Positions 36,806 to 45,921 of a stretch of DNA of 64,000 nucleotides are shown one piece after another. The notes under the pieces were generated by a model. It was given only the letters and a program-made list of their open reading frames with translations, searched no databases and had not been told where the DNA came from. The stretch comes from Pedobacter planticolens. GTDB taxonomy: Bacteria > Bacteroidota > Bacteroidia > Sphingobacteriales > Sphingobacteriaceae. A program made the translations under genes and the position numbers. Where the stretch lies: contig NZ_WNXD01000002.1 in the NCBI RefSeq assembly GCF_014172375.1, positions 806,001-870,000 on the forward strand, read 5' to 3'. Each line of letters starts with the position of its first letter. Position 1 is the stretch's first letter.

Positions 36806-37168
36806 ATGTTTGACGCACAATTTATGGCATTACCGGGCATAAGCCCACAAGAATATAGTTACTTACAAAACGCCACCAATGGCTTAAATGAGCAACAGGT
36901 AAGGACTTTTTTAATGATTTATTCGGGCAAAAGAAAAAATCCAAGCGATATGCTTTTGTTCTGTGTAATTGGGCTTTGTCTGGTTCCAGGATTGCAAAGG
37001 TTCATCATCGGACAAATAGGAATGGGTATTTTATATTTATTCACTGCTGGATTATGTTTAATCGGATCAATTGTAGATATCATTAACCACAAAGAATTGG
37101 CATTTGAGCACAATCAGAAAATGGTTTTCGAAAGCTTGCAAATGACAAGAATGAGTAATTTTCAATAA
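36806..37168 (+). CDS. TM2 domain-containing protein
   Basis: A 120-residue protein. A soluble N-terminal helix region (about 1-48, with SPQEYSYLQNATNGL) precedes two membrane helices of the TM2 domain (about 49-90: LLFCVIGLCLVPGLQRF, then IGQIGMGILYLFTAGLCLIGS) and ends in a short hydrophilic tail. TM2 proteins are small membrane proteins of unclear function, sometimes linked to membrane stress or signalling. It follows DUF2752 by 2 nt and is preceded by an SD-like sequence. A hairpin downstream separates it from nif3. Confidence 0.87.
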   Translation: MFDAQFMALPGISPQEYSYLQNATNGLNEQQVRTFLMIYSGKRKNPSDMLLFCVIGLCLVPGLQRFIIGQIGMGILYLFTAGLCLIGSIVDIINHKELAFEHNQKMVFESLQMTRMSNFQ

Positions 37169-37192
37169 ACTACACACACAAATTTTATAAAT

Positions 37193-37230
37193 AATCCTTA
37201 TCTGTTTAAAAACGGGTAAGGATTTTGTTA
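37193..37230 (+). terminator. Terminator after the DUF2752-TM2 pair
   Basis: AATCCTTA and TAAGGATT (extended by C-G pairs) form the stem, followed by a T-rich stretch. It overlaps the -7 box of nif3. Confidence 0.65.
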
Positions 37231-37236
37231 TTTTTA
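37229..37236 (+). promoter_or_regulatory. -7 element placed for a leaderless nif3-like mRNA
   Basis: TATTTTTA lies exactly 4 nt before the ATG at 37241. It is partly within the T-tail of the preceding terminator, so chance similarity cannot be excluded. Confidence 0.4.
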
Positions 37237-37240
37237 TAGA

Positions 37241-38338
37241 ATGAAGTTATCTGAGATTACCAATTTCCTCGAAAATATTGCGCCTCTTAATTATCAAGAA
37301 GATTATGATAATTCTGGGTTAATCGTTGGAAGTGCAAATGATGAAATTCATGCTGCTTTAGTAGCATTAGATTGTACAGAACAGATTGTTGATGAGGCAA
37401 TTGCTAAAAATTGTAATTTAATCATCACTCACCATCCGATAGTTTTTAAAGGATTAAAAAAGTTTAACGGCAAAACATATGTAGAGCGAGTTGTGCTAAA
37501 AGCGATAAAAAATAACATTGCTCTGTATGCAATTCACACTAATCTAGATCATGTGGCTCATGGGGTGAGTGGAGAAATCTGCAAAAGATTAGAGATACAA
37601 AATGCAAAAATCTTAGCGCCTAAAAGCAATCTACTTAAAAAACTGGTGACTTTTTGCCCTACGGCAAAGGCCGATGAAGTTAGAAATGCGTTATTCGCCG
37701 CAGGGGCAGGAAATATTGGTAACTATAGCGAATGTAGTTTTAATGCCGAAGGAGAAGGAACATTTAAAGGAAATGAAGAAACCAATCCTTTTGTAGGCGA
37801 AAAAGGAGCACAACATCATGAAGAAGAAGTAAGGATTGAAACGATTTTTAAAGCGCAAGACGAGCGAAAAATTTTGTTGGCTTTGTTAGAGAATCATCCT
37901 TACGAAGAAGTGGCGTATGATATTTATCCGTTGGCAAACAAATTAGAAAACGTAGGCGCTGGAATGGTTGGTTGGTTATCGCTAGAAATGGATAGTGTTG
38001 ATTTCCTCCACCTTGTGAAAGAAAAAATGCAAGCAAAAGTGATTAGACACACGGAATTATTGCCAAAAAGGATAAAGAAAGTGGCTGTTTGTGGCGGTTC
38101 AGGCAGTTTTTTGTTAAAAGATGCCATTGCTGCTGGCGCTGATGCGTTTATTACTGCTGACTTTAAATATCATGAATTTTTTGATGCTGAACAGAAACTG
38201 ATTATCTGTGATATTGGTCATTATGAAAGCGAACAATTTACATCTAATTTGTTGATAGATAATATTCAAGAAAAATTTCCTAACTTTGCAATCCGTTTAA
38301 CGGAGCATAATACAAACCCCATAAATTATTTCATTTAA
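37241..38338 (+). CDS. Nif3-like dinuclear metal center hexameric protein
   Basis: A 365-residue member of the NIF3 / DUF34 family in its long form, with an inserted CutA-like middle domain (about 125-235). Metal ligands are in ITHHPIVFKG (near 63-72), in AIHTNLDHVAHG and in the C-terminal CDIGHYESEQF. GTP cyclohydrolase I type 2 is an old annotation that is not well supported; the family binds two metals and may be a metal-handling or hydrolase protein. It overlaps the next gene by 1 nt (TAATG), a firm sign of an operon. Confidence 0.92.
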   Translation: MKLSEITNFLENIAPLNYQEDYDNSGLIVGSANDEIHAALVALDCTEQIVDEAIAKNCNLIITHHPIVFKGLKKFNGKTYVERVVLKAIKNNIALYAIHTNLDHVAHGVSGEICKRLEIQNAKILAPKSNLLKKLVTFCPTAKADEVRNALFAAGAGNIGNYSECSFNAEGEGTFKGNEETNPFVGEKGAQHHEEEVRIETIFKAQDERKILLALLENHPYEEVAYDIYPLANKLENVGAGMVGWLSLEMDSVDFLHLVKEKMQAKVIRHTELLPKRIKKVAVCGGSGSFLLKDAIAAGADAFITADFKYHEFFDAEQKLIICDIGHYESEQFTSNLLIDNIQEKFPNFAIRLTEHNTNPINYFI

Positions 38339-39081
38339 TGGAACAAACAGTAGAGCAAAAGCTAAAAGCTTTATACGAATTACAAAACATACATACTAAG
38401 ATTGATAAAATTCGCCAAGTAAGAGGTGAATTGCCAATGGAAGTAGCTGATTTAGAGGACGAAGTAGCTGGATTAGAAACACGTATACAAAAAATCAAAG
38501 CTGAATTAGACGATACTGAAGACGCTATTGTTAACCGTAAAAACATGATTAAAGAAGCACAAGCTTTAATCAAAAAATACGAAAAACAATTAGAAGACGT
38601 AAAAAATAACCGCGAATACGATGCTTTAACTAAAGAAGTTGAGATTCAAAATTTAGATATTCAGGTTTCAGAGAAAAAAATCAAAGAACATGGTTTCGAG
38701 ATTGCTTCTAAAACTGAAATCTACGATCAAGCTTTGGCAAATATCGAATCAAGAAAAGGTGATTTAGAGATTAAAAAAGGTGAGTTAGCAACAATCACTT
38801 CAGAAACTGAAAAAGAAGAACAAGCGTTAGTTAAAAAAGCTGATAAAGCAGAAACTCAAATCGAAGAGCGTTTATTAACGGCCTACCACAGATTAAGAGG
38901 TAATGCTGTTAATGGATTAGCTGTTGTAACAATCGATAGAGATTCTTGTTCAGGTTGTTTCAACCAAATTCCACCACAACGTCAATTAGATATCCGTCAA
39001 CGCAAAAAAGTTATTGTTTGCGAGCATTGCGGCAGAATTTTGGTAGATGAGGCATTAACTCATGAATTAGCAGAAGCATAA
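38338..39081 (+). CDS. C4-type zinc ribbon domain protein
   Basis: A 247-residue protein of the zf-RING_7 (PF02591) type. An N-terminal long coiled coil (about 5-180) is followed by a zinc ribbon with two Cys pairs, CSGC (near residue 204) and CEHC (near residue 228). The linker NQIPPQRQLDIRQRKK is family-typical. The family is often annotated as possibly nucleic-acid-binding, without firm function. The start ATG overlaps the stop of the Nif3-like gene, and this pairing is common across bacteria. A clear terminator follows. Confidence 0.92.
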   Translation: MEQTVEQKLKALYELQNIHTKIDKIRQVRGELPMEVADLEDEVAGLETRIQKIKAELDDTEDAIVNRKNMIKEAQALIKKYEKQLEDVKNNREYDALTKEVEIQNLDIQVSEKKIKEHGFEIASKTEIYDQALANIESRKGDLEIKKGELATITSETEKEEQALVKKADKAETQIEERLLTAYHRLRGNAVNGLAVVTIDRDSCSGCFNQIPPQRQLDIRQRKKVIVCEHCGRILVDEALTHELAEA

Positions 39082-39106
39082 CAACCAAAAACCAAATATA
39101 AATACC

Positions 39107-39133
39107 AAGCCAGATGAAAGTCTGGCTTTTTTT
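39107..39133 (+). terminator. Rho-independent terminator after the zinc-ribbon gene
   Basis: AAGCCAGA and TCTGGCTT form an 8-bp stem with a 6-nt loop, followed by a T-run. Confidence 0.85.
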
Positions 39134-39225
39134 GTGCGCCAAAACTTATTTTAGTCAAAACATACTAGGTTTTTTTACGTTATATAAATTCGTTAACTTA
39201 AACTTTTAAAAGCAGTTCGTATTAC

Positions 39226-40731
39226 ATGCATAAAATCAAAATGCCAAAACTTTCTACCTTCTTTTCTATATTTTCTTTTCTTTTCTTTTCGTCTTTTGTA
39301 GCTTCTGCTAATTTTGATTTTAATGCAAATTGTTTAAAAGCATATCAAAATATTTTTGAGTTAAAACTGGGTACAGCTAGGCAATTAATCGCCGCCGAAA
39401 AGAAAATCCACCCCAATAATTCGATAGTTCCATTGTTGGAAAATTATGTAGATTATTTCTATTTATTAACCACGGAAAGCAAATCTGAATTTGAGCGTTT
39501 AGAATCTAATAAAGATAATCGCATAGATCAGATTAGTGACGACGATAAAAATTCGCCTTATTGTCTTTATGCACAAGCACAAATCAATTTACAGTGGGCA
39601 TTAATTAGGGGTAGATATGGGTCTTATTTTACAGCTGCGAGAGAAATAAATAAAGCCAATAGCCTATTGCAGGAAAACACTAAAAAGTTTCCAGGATTCC
39701 ATTTGAATGGAATAGGGTTGGGAATAATTAACTCCGTTATGGGCGCTTTACCTGATGGTGTTTTAAAATCAACGCTTTCAACTTTCGGACTAAAGGGTAA
39801 TTTGCAAACAGGTGTGAATATGCTAGATAAGCTGGCAGAAAACCTCCCTAAATCAGCCTACAAACCCTTTTATGAAGAAGCCGTTTTTAACTACGCTTAT
39901 GTATTGTCAGATGTGGCACGCAGCCCATCGGCGTATGCAAAAACCATGAAATATACAGCTCGCATAGCGGATAGCAGTTTGTTAAAAGCATATTTGCAAG
40001 CCTATGTGTGCGCAAGAAATGGACATACTGATGAGGCGATAAATATATTAACGGATAGGCCTATTGGAGCGACATATCAAGCGTTTCCTTATTTGGATTA
40101 TTTAATGGGAATTGCCAAATTAAATAAATTGGATTATTCGGCGGCGACTTATTTTGAACGATATTTACAAACGTATAAAGGGGTAAATTATATTAAGGAT
40201 GCGAATTTACATTTAGGGTGGATTAGCCTGTTAAAAGGTGATGCAAGTGGTTTTTCAGCCTTGATGGCGAAAACTAAAACGAGTGGTTACACATATCACG
40301 AGAGGGATAAACAAGCGCTTAACGAAGCAAATGCGCCAGTGCCAAACACAGATCTGCTCAAAGCTAGATTGTTATTTGATGGAGGGTATTTAACAAAAGC
40401 ATTGGCTATTTTAACAGATAGCAAAGCTGAAGATTTTGCGTCAACAAAGGATAAAACAGAGTATTATTATCGTTTAGGAAGAATAAATGATAATTTGGAC
40501 AATGACGATACTGCGCTATCAAATTATCAGAATGCGATTAATACAGGTAAGAACCTAAAATACTATTATGCGGCTAAGGCTGCGGTGCAAATGGGTAAGA
40601 TTTACGAAAAGAAGAAAAATTTACCTAAAGCTAAATCGAGTTTTAATACGGCGATAAACATGAAAGGTCATGAAGATGAAAACAGTATTGAAACAGAAGC
40701 AAAACAAGGCTTAAGAAGGATAGGTGGTTAA
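39226..40731 (+). CDS. Secreted tetratricopeptide repeat protein
   Basis: A 501-residue protein with a strongly hydrophobic signal peptide (about 10-28, ending VASA). The rest is helical with TPR-like units: one cluster around the AREINKANSLLQE region (about 140-160) and a clearer set near the C-terminus (YYRLGRINDNLDNDDTALSNYQNA and AAVQMGKIYEKKKNLPKAKSSF). Such proteins act as envelope scaffolds. It has no enzyme motif. The stop codon TAA overlaps the stop of the convergent synthase gene within a shared TTAA. ATG 39226 is used; an internal ATG five codons on would also keep the signal peptide. Confidence 0.8.
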   Translation: MHKIKMPKLSTFFSIFSFLFFSSFVASANFDFNANCLKAYQNIFELKLGTARQLIAAEKKIHPNNSIVPLLENYVDYFYLLTTESKSEFERLESNKDNRIDQISDDDKNSPYCLYAQAQINLQWALIRGRYGSYFTAAREINKANSLLQENTKKFPGFHLNGIGLGIINSVMGALPDGVLKSTLSTFGLKGNLQTGVNMLDKLAENLPKSAYKPFYEEAVFNYAYVLSDVARSPSAYAKTMKYTARIADSSLLKAYLQAYVCARNGHTDEAINILTDRPIGATYQAFPYLDYLMGIAKLNKLDYSAATYFERYLQTYKGVNYIKDANLHLGWISLLKGDASGFSALMAKTKTSGYTYHERDKQALNEANAPVPNTDLLKARLLFDGGYLTKALAILTDSKAEDFASTKDKTEYYYRLGRINDNLDNDDTALSNYQNAINTGKNLKYYYAAKAAVQMGKIYEKKKNLPKAKSSFNTAINMKGHEDENSIETEAKQGLRRIGG

Positions 40732-41807
40732 AATTTATAAACCACAGCATTAATATGCATCCCCGCACCAACAGATGCAAAAACAGCGTATTCTCCTTTT
40801 TCAATTTTATAACCGTCTACTTTACCATTTAAAACTAAATCTATTAGCGTAGGAATAGTAGCAACAGAGCTATTACCTAACCATGAAATAGTCATTGGCA
40901 CCAAGTTTTCTGGAACAGAATCTAAATCATACAGCTTAAATAAGCGCTTCATTATAGCGTTATCCATTTTTCCATTCGCTTGATGAATAAATACGGTTTT
41001 TATTTTCTCTAACGGAACTCCAGATTTATCAATTGCTTTTTTTACTACTTGAGGAACATTGATAACGGCAAATTCGTATAATTTACGGCCGTTCATTTTC
41101 AAGTACGTATTTCCATTTTGTTCATTTGGATTGTTGCTTCCGCCCATAGTTAAAAGAGAGGCGTGACTTGCAAATGTTTGACTTTTATGAGCGATTATTC
41201 CCGTAGGTTCTTCGGATTCTTTTGCTTCAAAAATTACAGCGCCGGCACCATCAGAAAAAATCATGCTATCTCTATCGTGTGGATCAATAATTCTAGAAAG
41301 TGTTTCTGAACCAATAACCATTACTTTTTTGGCATCGCCACTTCTAATCAGATAATCAGCCTGTATAACTCCTTGAACCCATCCTGGACAACCAAAAATA
41401 ATATCGTAAGCAACACAATCTGGGTTTTCTATTGCTAATTCTGCCTTAACTTTTGCCGCCAAAGCAGGGAGCATATCCATCCGATTTGAGCCCAATTTTA
41501 CATCGCCGAAATTGTGGCAAAAAATAATATGGTCTAAAGTTTCTTTATCAACATTCCCCGCTTCTAGCGCTTTTTTAGCTGCTAAAGTAGCGATATCACT
41601 ATTCAGCAAATCTGAGCATACATATCTACGCTCTACTATTTCTGTAATTTCACTAAACTTATTAATGATTTCGGTATTTTCTTTATCCAGCTTAACGCCG
41701 TTATCGAAAAAAGAAGCGCCCATAAAATGATCGCCAGAAATGATATTTTCGGGTATATAGCTCCCAGTTCCAGTAATAACCGAATAAATTTTGTTCATGT
41801 TGCCCAT
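40728..41807 (-). CDS. 3-oxoacyl-ACP synthase III family protein (FabH-like)
   Basis: A 359-residue thiolase-fold enzyme. The ketoacyl synthase III triad is visible: Cys in FGCPGWVQG (near residue 140), His in FIHQANGKM and Asn in WLGNSSVAT. It is longer than a standard FabH (about 320) and diverged, so it may be an accessory synthase rather than the initiating one for bulk fatty acid synthesis. No other fatty-acid genes are nearby. Two candidate starts, ATG 41807 and ATG 41798, are three codons apart. An inverted repeat (41819-41849) lies directly upstream. Confidence 0.85.
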   Translation of the reverse strand: MGNMNKIYSVITGTGSYIPENIISGDHFMGASFFDNGVKLDKENTEIINKFSEITEIVERRYVCSDLLNSDIATLAAKKALEAGNVDKETLDHIIFCHNFGDVKLGSNRMDMLPALAAKVKAELAIENPDCVAYDIIFGCPGWVQGVIQADYLIRSGDAKKVMVIGSETLSRIIDPHDRDSMIFSDGAGAVIFEAKESEEPTGIIAHKSQTFASHASLLTMGGSNNPNEQNGNTYLKMNGRKLYEFAVINVPQVVKKAIDKSGVPLEKIKTVFIHQANGKMDNAIMKRLFKLYDLDSVPENLVPMTISWLGNSSVATIPTLIDLVLNGKVDGYKIEKGEYAVFASVGAGMHINAVVYKF

Positions 41808-41818
41808 TCTGTACCGTA

Positions 41819-41849
41819 TACTATTTTGGTATTTAGTATAAAAATAGTA
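41819..41849. promoter_or_regulatory. Inverted repeat upstream of the KAS III gene, possible operator
   Basis: TACTATTTT (41819-41827) and AAAATAGTA (41841-41849) are perfect 9-bp arms around 13 nt, ending 12 nt before the ATG on the minus strand. It could bind a dimeric repressor; no regulator is nearby. Confidence 0.35.
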
Positions 41850-41873
41850 TGTTTTAATTGAAATTAAAAATAA

Positions 41874-42518
41874 TCACGAAAAATCGTCAATTAAAAATAC
41901 AAATAATTCTTTTGGACCATGAGCTCCAAGCACTAAAGTTTTTTCAATATCTGCGGTTCTACTTGGCCCGGTAATGTTGCTTACCATCGTAGGAATTTGG
42001 TTTCCGTACTTATTTTTAAGCAGTTGAAAGGCATCTTTCAAATCTAAAACTAATTGCCCAGTTCTGGCAATAACGATATGTTGATGAGGAAATATACTTA
42101 ATCTACGGCCAGCAGCATTTTGATTGCTGACCATTACAGAACCATTGCGAGCAATTAAAGCTTCGCACAAGGTGATACCTACTTCGGCTTGTTCAAAATC
42201 TTTATCAGTTTGATAAAAAGGGAACTCATAATGTGTTAGTAAAGCCTGTAATTCTGGCTCCCAGCAATAGATTTTTCTCCACTTAAACTTATCGGCCAAT
42301 TCGAGAATATTCTCTATAAAATCTACTCCATTTTCGCAGAAAATAAAATTACCAGCAACAGCAGTTAATTGCTCTGCAAATAAAATTTCTAGCTCTTCGG
42401 TATTGGTTTTATAAAGCTGACTTTCTTCTAAATTAGGATAAGGATTATCTCGCTTTTCGAGCAAGGCCTTCCTAATTTTTTTAAGCATAAGTTCTTTTGA
42501 AGAAATGTTCTCTTTCAT
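41874..42518 (-). CDS. LUD domain protein (LutC/YkgG-like)
   Basis: A 214-residue protein of the LUD family. The C-terminal half has the family stretches AEVGITLCEALIARNGSVMV, FPHQHIVIARTGQLV and the closing SNITGPSRTADIEKTLVLGAHGPKEL, which is highly conserved. LutC with LutA and LutB oxidises lactate in other bacteria, but lutA and lutB are absent here; in Bacteroidota a solitary LUD gene next to ftsH is usual and its role is unclear. It has its own -7 box (42529-42536) after the ftsH terminator. Confidence 0.88.
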   Translation of the reverse strand: MKENISSKELMLKKIRKALLEKRDNPYPNLEESQLYKTNTEELEILFAEQLTAVAGNFIFCENGVDFIENILELADKFKWRKIYCWEPELQALLTHYEFPFYQTDKDFEQAEVGITLCEALIARNGSVMVSNQNAAGRRLSIFPHQHIVIARTGQLVLDLKDAFQLLKNKYGNQIPTMVSNITGPSRTADIEKTLVLGAHGPKELFVFLIDDFS

Positions 42519-42528
42519 AGTTGATGAC

Positions 42529-42536
42529 CAAAAATA
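42529..42536 (-). promoter_or_regulatory. -7 element of the LUD gene
   Basis: Minus-strand TATTTTTG is an exact consensus match 10 nt before the ATG, giving a very short leader. Confidence 0.55.
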
Positions 42537-42558
42537 CTTATCCTAGCCCATATAAACA

Positions 42559-42591
42559 AAGAAGCAACCTTAATAATTAAGATTGCTTCTT
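42559..42591 (-). terminator. Strong terminator after ftsH
   Basis: The minus strand reads AAGAAGCAATCTTAA, a 3-nt loop, then TTAAGGTTGCTTCTT: a 15-bp stem with one G-U, followed by a T-rich tail. Confidence 0.85.
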
Positions 42592-42615
42592 ATCCTAAGT
42601 TTCTAATAAAGAAAA

Positions 42616-44697
42616 TTATTTGCTTTCTTCTTCTGGCGTTGAAGGAGCAATAGCGTCTGTAACTCCAGAAGCAAGTAGAGATTGATCATCTACAGCAACG
42701 ATATCGGCAAGTAATTCTGTCCCCTCACTATCAAAAGCACGTTTGCCAAAGATTTCTTCCAAATCTTCTTTGAAAATTACCTCAGCTACTAATAGTTTCT
42801 CAGCTAGTTTAACTAAGTTTTGTTGATTATCTGCCAAAATTTGCAAAGCTCTTTGGTATTGCTCTTCAATAATTTTACTGGCCTCTTCATCAATAATTCT
42901 TGCCGTAGCTTCAGAGTAAGGTTTGGTAAAGCTCTCCTGACCTCTAGAATCGTAGTAAGAGATATTTCCTATCTTATCGTTTAGTCCGTACATAGAAACC
43001 ATCGCATAAGCCTGCTTAGTAACTTTTTCCAAATCGCTTAACGCACCAGTGCTAATTTTACCAAAGGTGATTTTCTCTGCAGCTCTACCACCCATTGTAG
43101 CACACATTTCATCTAAAATCTGCTCAGTAGTGGTAATACTTCTTTCTTCTGGCAAATACCACGCAGCGCCTAAAGATTGGCCACGAGGAACAATGGTTAC
43201 CTTAATTAGTGGGTGCGCATGTTTTAATAACCAAGATACTGTTGCGTGACCCGCTTCATGGAAAGCAATGGCTTTTTTCTCTTCTTTAGTTATTATTTTA
43301 TTCTTTTTCTCTAAACCACCAATAATACGATCAACTGCATCTAAGAAATCTTGTTTAGTTACAGATTCGTGTGTTTTTCTCGCAGCAATTAATGCAGCTT
43401 CATTACATAAATTCGCAATATCAGCGCCAGAAAAACCAGGAGTTTGTTTGGCCAAGAAATTAATGTCGATGTTTTCTTCTAGCTTAATTGGCTTTAAGTG
43501 CACATTAAATATTTCTTTACGCTCGTTAATATCGGGCATATCAACATAGATTTGTCTATCAAAACGACCAGGTCTCAACAAAGCACTATCTAACACATCA
43601 GCTCTATTGGTTGCGCCCATAATAATAATGCCCGAATCGGTACCGAAACCGTCCATCTCTACTAGCAATTGGTTCAAGGTATTTTCACGCTCATCATTTC
43701 CACCCATCATACTACCTTTACCTCTAGCTCTACCAATAGCGTCAATCTCATCAATAAAAATTATACAAGGAGCTTTATCCTTTGCTTGTTTAAACAAATC
43801 TCGTACACGAGAAGCTCCAACCCCTACAAACATTTCTACGAAATCAGATCCTGACAATGAGAAAAATGGAACTTGAGCTTCACCAGCAACAGCTTTAGCC
43901 AATAAGGTTTTACCAGTTCCAGGAGCTCCAACTAGTAATGCGCCTTTAGGGATTTTACCACCTAAGTTTGTATATTTTTTAGGGTTTTTAAGGAAATCTA
44001 CAATTTCCATCACCTCAACTTTAGCTTCTGTTAAACCAGCAACATCATTAAATGTGATGTTTACTTGGCTTTCTTTATCAAACAAAGTAGCTTTAGATTT
44101 ACCAATATTGAAGATTTGGCCACCGCCACCACCTCCGCCGCCACCCATACGACGCATCATGAAAATCCAAAGGCCGATAATAAGGAGTAAAGGAATAACG
44201 ATGTTAACGAAAAGACCAGACCATGCGTTTGACTTAGTGATGGTTTCTGATTTTATTTGAAGATCTAGCGGCACTTTAGCATTAGTTTGCGAAGCTTCTA
44301 ATCGTTTATCTAATGCGTCTGTTGATGGAGAATTAAATGAAACCATTGGCCCCTTGCTCGTTGTATTAAATGCATTTTTACTAGCATATTTTTTATACAA
44401 CGGATCATTTTTCTTATCCTCTTTTATATAAACATCTGAAACTACAATGTCTTCAGATTTATAAGAAACAATCTTTTGAACGTTGCCCGGAATAAGCATT
44501 TCTTTTTCAAAAGTTGTATAATCTATTTTTGTAACGTTCTCAGAAGTGAATAAATACTGTACAACCAATAACCCAACAATAATTGCAGCGTAAACCCAAA
44601 AAATATTAAATTTAGAGCCCTTTTGTGGTTTTTTAGGGATATTTGGAATGCGTTTAATCTGTTTTGGTTTGGTATCTTTATTTTGATTTTCTTTCAT
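42616..44697 (-). CDS. ftsH: ATP-dependent zinc metalloprotease FtsH
   Basis: A 693-residue membrane AAA+ protease. Two membrane helices (about 29-48 and 160-180) flank an extracytoplasmic domain. A run of nine glycines follows the second helix (after MMRRM). The AAA domain has Walker [12 protein letters not shown] (about 255), Walker [12 protein letters not shown] and the second region of homology [19 protein letters not shown]. The protease site is HEAGH (about 480). It degrades misfolded and regulatory membrane proteins. It lies 29 nt after rsfS on the same strand and ends at a strong terminator. Confidence 0.97.
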   Translation of the reverse strand: MKENQNKDTKPKQIKRIPNIPKKPQKGSKFNIFWVYAAIIVGLLVVQYLFTSENVTKIDYTTFEKEMLIPGNVQKIVSYKSEDIVVSDVYIKEDKKNDPLYKKYASKNAFNTTSKGPMVSFNSPSTDALDKRLEASQTNAKVPLDLQIKSETITKSNAWSGLFVNIVIPLLLIIGLWIFMMRRMGGGGGGGGGQIFNIGKSKATLFDKESQVNITFNDVAGLTEAKVEVMEIVDFLKNPKKYTNLGGKIPKGALLVGAPGTGKTLLAKAVAGEAQVPFFSLSGSDFVEMFVGVGASRVRDLFKQAKDKAPCIIFIDEIDAIGRARGKGSMMGGNDERENTLNQLLVEMDGFGTDSGIIIMGATNRADVLDSALLRPGRFDRQIYVDMPDINERKEIFNVHLKPIKLEENIDINFLAKQTPGFSGADIANLCNEAALIAARKTHESVTKQDFLDAVDRIIGGLEKKNKIITKEEKKAIAFHEAGHATVSWLLKHAHPLIKVTIVPRGQSLGAAWYLPEERSITTTEQILDEMCATMGGRAAEKITFGKISTGALSDLEKVTKQAYAMVSMYGLNDKIGNISYYDSRGQESFTKPYSEATARIIDEEASKIIEEQYQRALQILADNQQNLVKLAEKLLVAEVIFKEDLEEIFGKRAFDSEGTELLADIVAVDDQSLLASGVTDAIAPSTPEEESK

Positions 44698-44726
44698 GTT
44701 AATTCAAATGTGTGTAAACAAATTGG

Positions 44727-45101
44727 CTATGCGCTTTTATAAGTCGTGGTTTCTGCATCGCCCCATAAATCTTCAATTCCAAAAAACTCACGTTTTTCAG
44801 TTTTAAAGATGTGTACTACAATATCAAAGTAGTCTAATATAATCCATTCGGCATTTTCCTGACCTTCTTTATGCCAAGGATTTGTTTTGGTTAATTTATA
44901 TATTTCATCTTCAACGCTATCGGCAATAGCTTTTACTTGTGTTGATGAATCGGCATTACAAACAATAAAATAGTCAGAAACTGAACTGTTTAGTTCTCTC
45001 AAATCTAAACGAACAATATCATTTCCCTTTTTTTCTTGAATGCCATGTACGGCTATTTCTGAGAGGTATGTAGAAAGGTTTGCGGTTTTCTTTTTTACCA
45101 T
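44727..45101 (-). CDS. rsfS: Ribosome silencing factor RsfS
   Basis: A 124-residue protein of the RsfS/Iojap family, which binds ribosomal protein uL14 and blocks subunit joining when nutrients are low. Characteristic stretches are SDYFIVCNADSSTQVKAIAD (about 40-60), WHKEGQENAEWIILDYFDIV and VHIFKTEKREFFGIEDLWGDA. Length is normal. It is upstream of ftsH on the same strand and divergent from birA across 43 nt, an order common in Bacteroidota. Confidence 0.95.
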   Translation of the reverse strand: MVKKKTANLSTYLSEIAVHGIQEKKGNDIVRLDLRELNSSVSDYFIVCNADSSTQVKAIADSVEDEIYKLTKTNPWHKEGQENAEWIILDYFDIVVHIFKTEKREFFGIEDLWGDAETTTYKSA

Positions 45102-45144
45102 TAAATATTTTTAATTTTGATGATCAACAAATATAAATCAACCC

Positions 45145-45921
45145 TTGCAAAATAACACTTTTTCAACACTATTTGTTGGTCAAAATCGCATCAAATTATT
45201 GGCGGTTGATTCTACCAATAACTTTTTAAAGGACTTGGTGTCAAAATCCGAGCCATTACCAGAGGGGACTGTAATTATGGCAGATGACCAATTTGCCGGA
45301 AGAGGTCAACAAGAAAATACCTGGCATGCCGAACCAGGAAAAAATTTAACTATCAGCATTTTATTAAAGCCAAAGTTTTTGCCGTTAAACCAGCAATTTT
45401 TGTTAAATATGGCTATCAGCATTGCTATTAATAAAGTTTTAACGGGTTATGTTGCAAATGGATTTAGCATTAAATGGCCAAATGATATTTACTATTTCGA
45501 TAAAAAACTAGGTGGCATTTTAATAGAAAGCTCTGTTATCGGCAATACGATAAAAACTGCCGTAATTGGCATAGGATTAAACATAAATCAGCAAGAATTT
45601 GCTGAGGAGTTAACTAAAACAGCAACATCGTTACATCAAATTTTACAAGAAGATGTTAATTTAGAGGAGCTATTAATAGAAATTTGCAGTCAAATAGAAA
45701 GTTTGTATTTGCAGTTAAAGGCTGGTAACTATACCTTTTTAAGAGAGGCTTACGTTGATAAACTGTACAAATTGAATAAACCAGCTATATACCGACAAAA
45801 TGGCGAGATTTTTGAAGGTATAATTAGAGGAGTAACCGATTTGGGATTATTGAACGTAGAACGAAACGGAGAAATAACACACTATAATTTTAAAGAAATA
45901 GAATTTTTAAATCACATATAA
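45145..45921 (+). CDS. birA: Biotin--[acetyl-CoA-carboxylase] ligase BirA
   Basis: A 258-residue biotin protein ligase. Key stretches are AGRGQQENTWHAEPGKNLTIS (the biotinyl-AMP loop, about 49-69), IKWPNDIYYFDKKLGGIL (the Lys-Trp-Pro-Asn-Asp biotin site, about 111-128) and IGIGLNINQ. The C-terminal SH3-like lobe is present. It has no N-terminal helix-turn-helix, so it is the non-repressor class. The start appears to be TTG at 45145 (then QNNTFSTLF); no in-frame ATG gives a full N-terminus. Its stop overlaps the ATG of the next gene by 1 nt. Confidence 0.93.
   Translation: MQNNTFSTLFVGQNRIKLLAVDSTNNFLKDLVSKSEPLPEGTVIMADDQFAGRGQQENTWHAEPGKNLTISILLKPKFLPLNQQFLLNMAISIAINKVLTGYVANGFSIKWPNDIYYFDKKLGGILIESSVIGNTIKTAVIGIGLNINQQEFAEELTKTATSLHQILQEDVNLEELLIEICSQIESLYLQLKAGNYTFLREAYVDKLYKLNKPAIYRQNGEIFEGIIRGVTDLGLLNVERNGEITHYNFKEIEFLNHI

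Noticed and set aside
44130-44160. Run of nine glycine codons in ftsH as a possible slippage or frameshift site
   Set aside because: The codons are mixed (not a pure homopolymer) and the frame continues into a full AAA protease; glycine runs here are tolerated.
40728-45101. KAS III, LUD, ftsH and rsfS as one operon or novel system
   Set aside because: A 15-bp terminator follows ftsH and the LUD gene has its own promoter; the genes are ordinary housekeeping or accessory functions.
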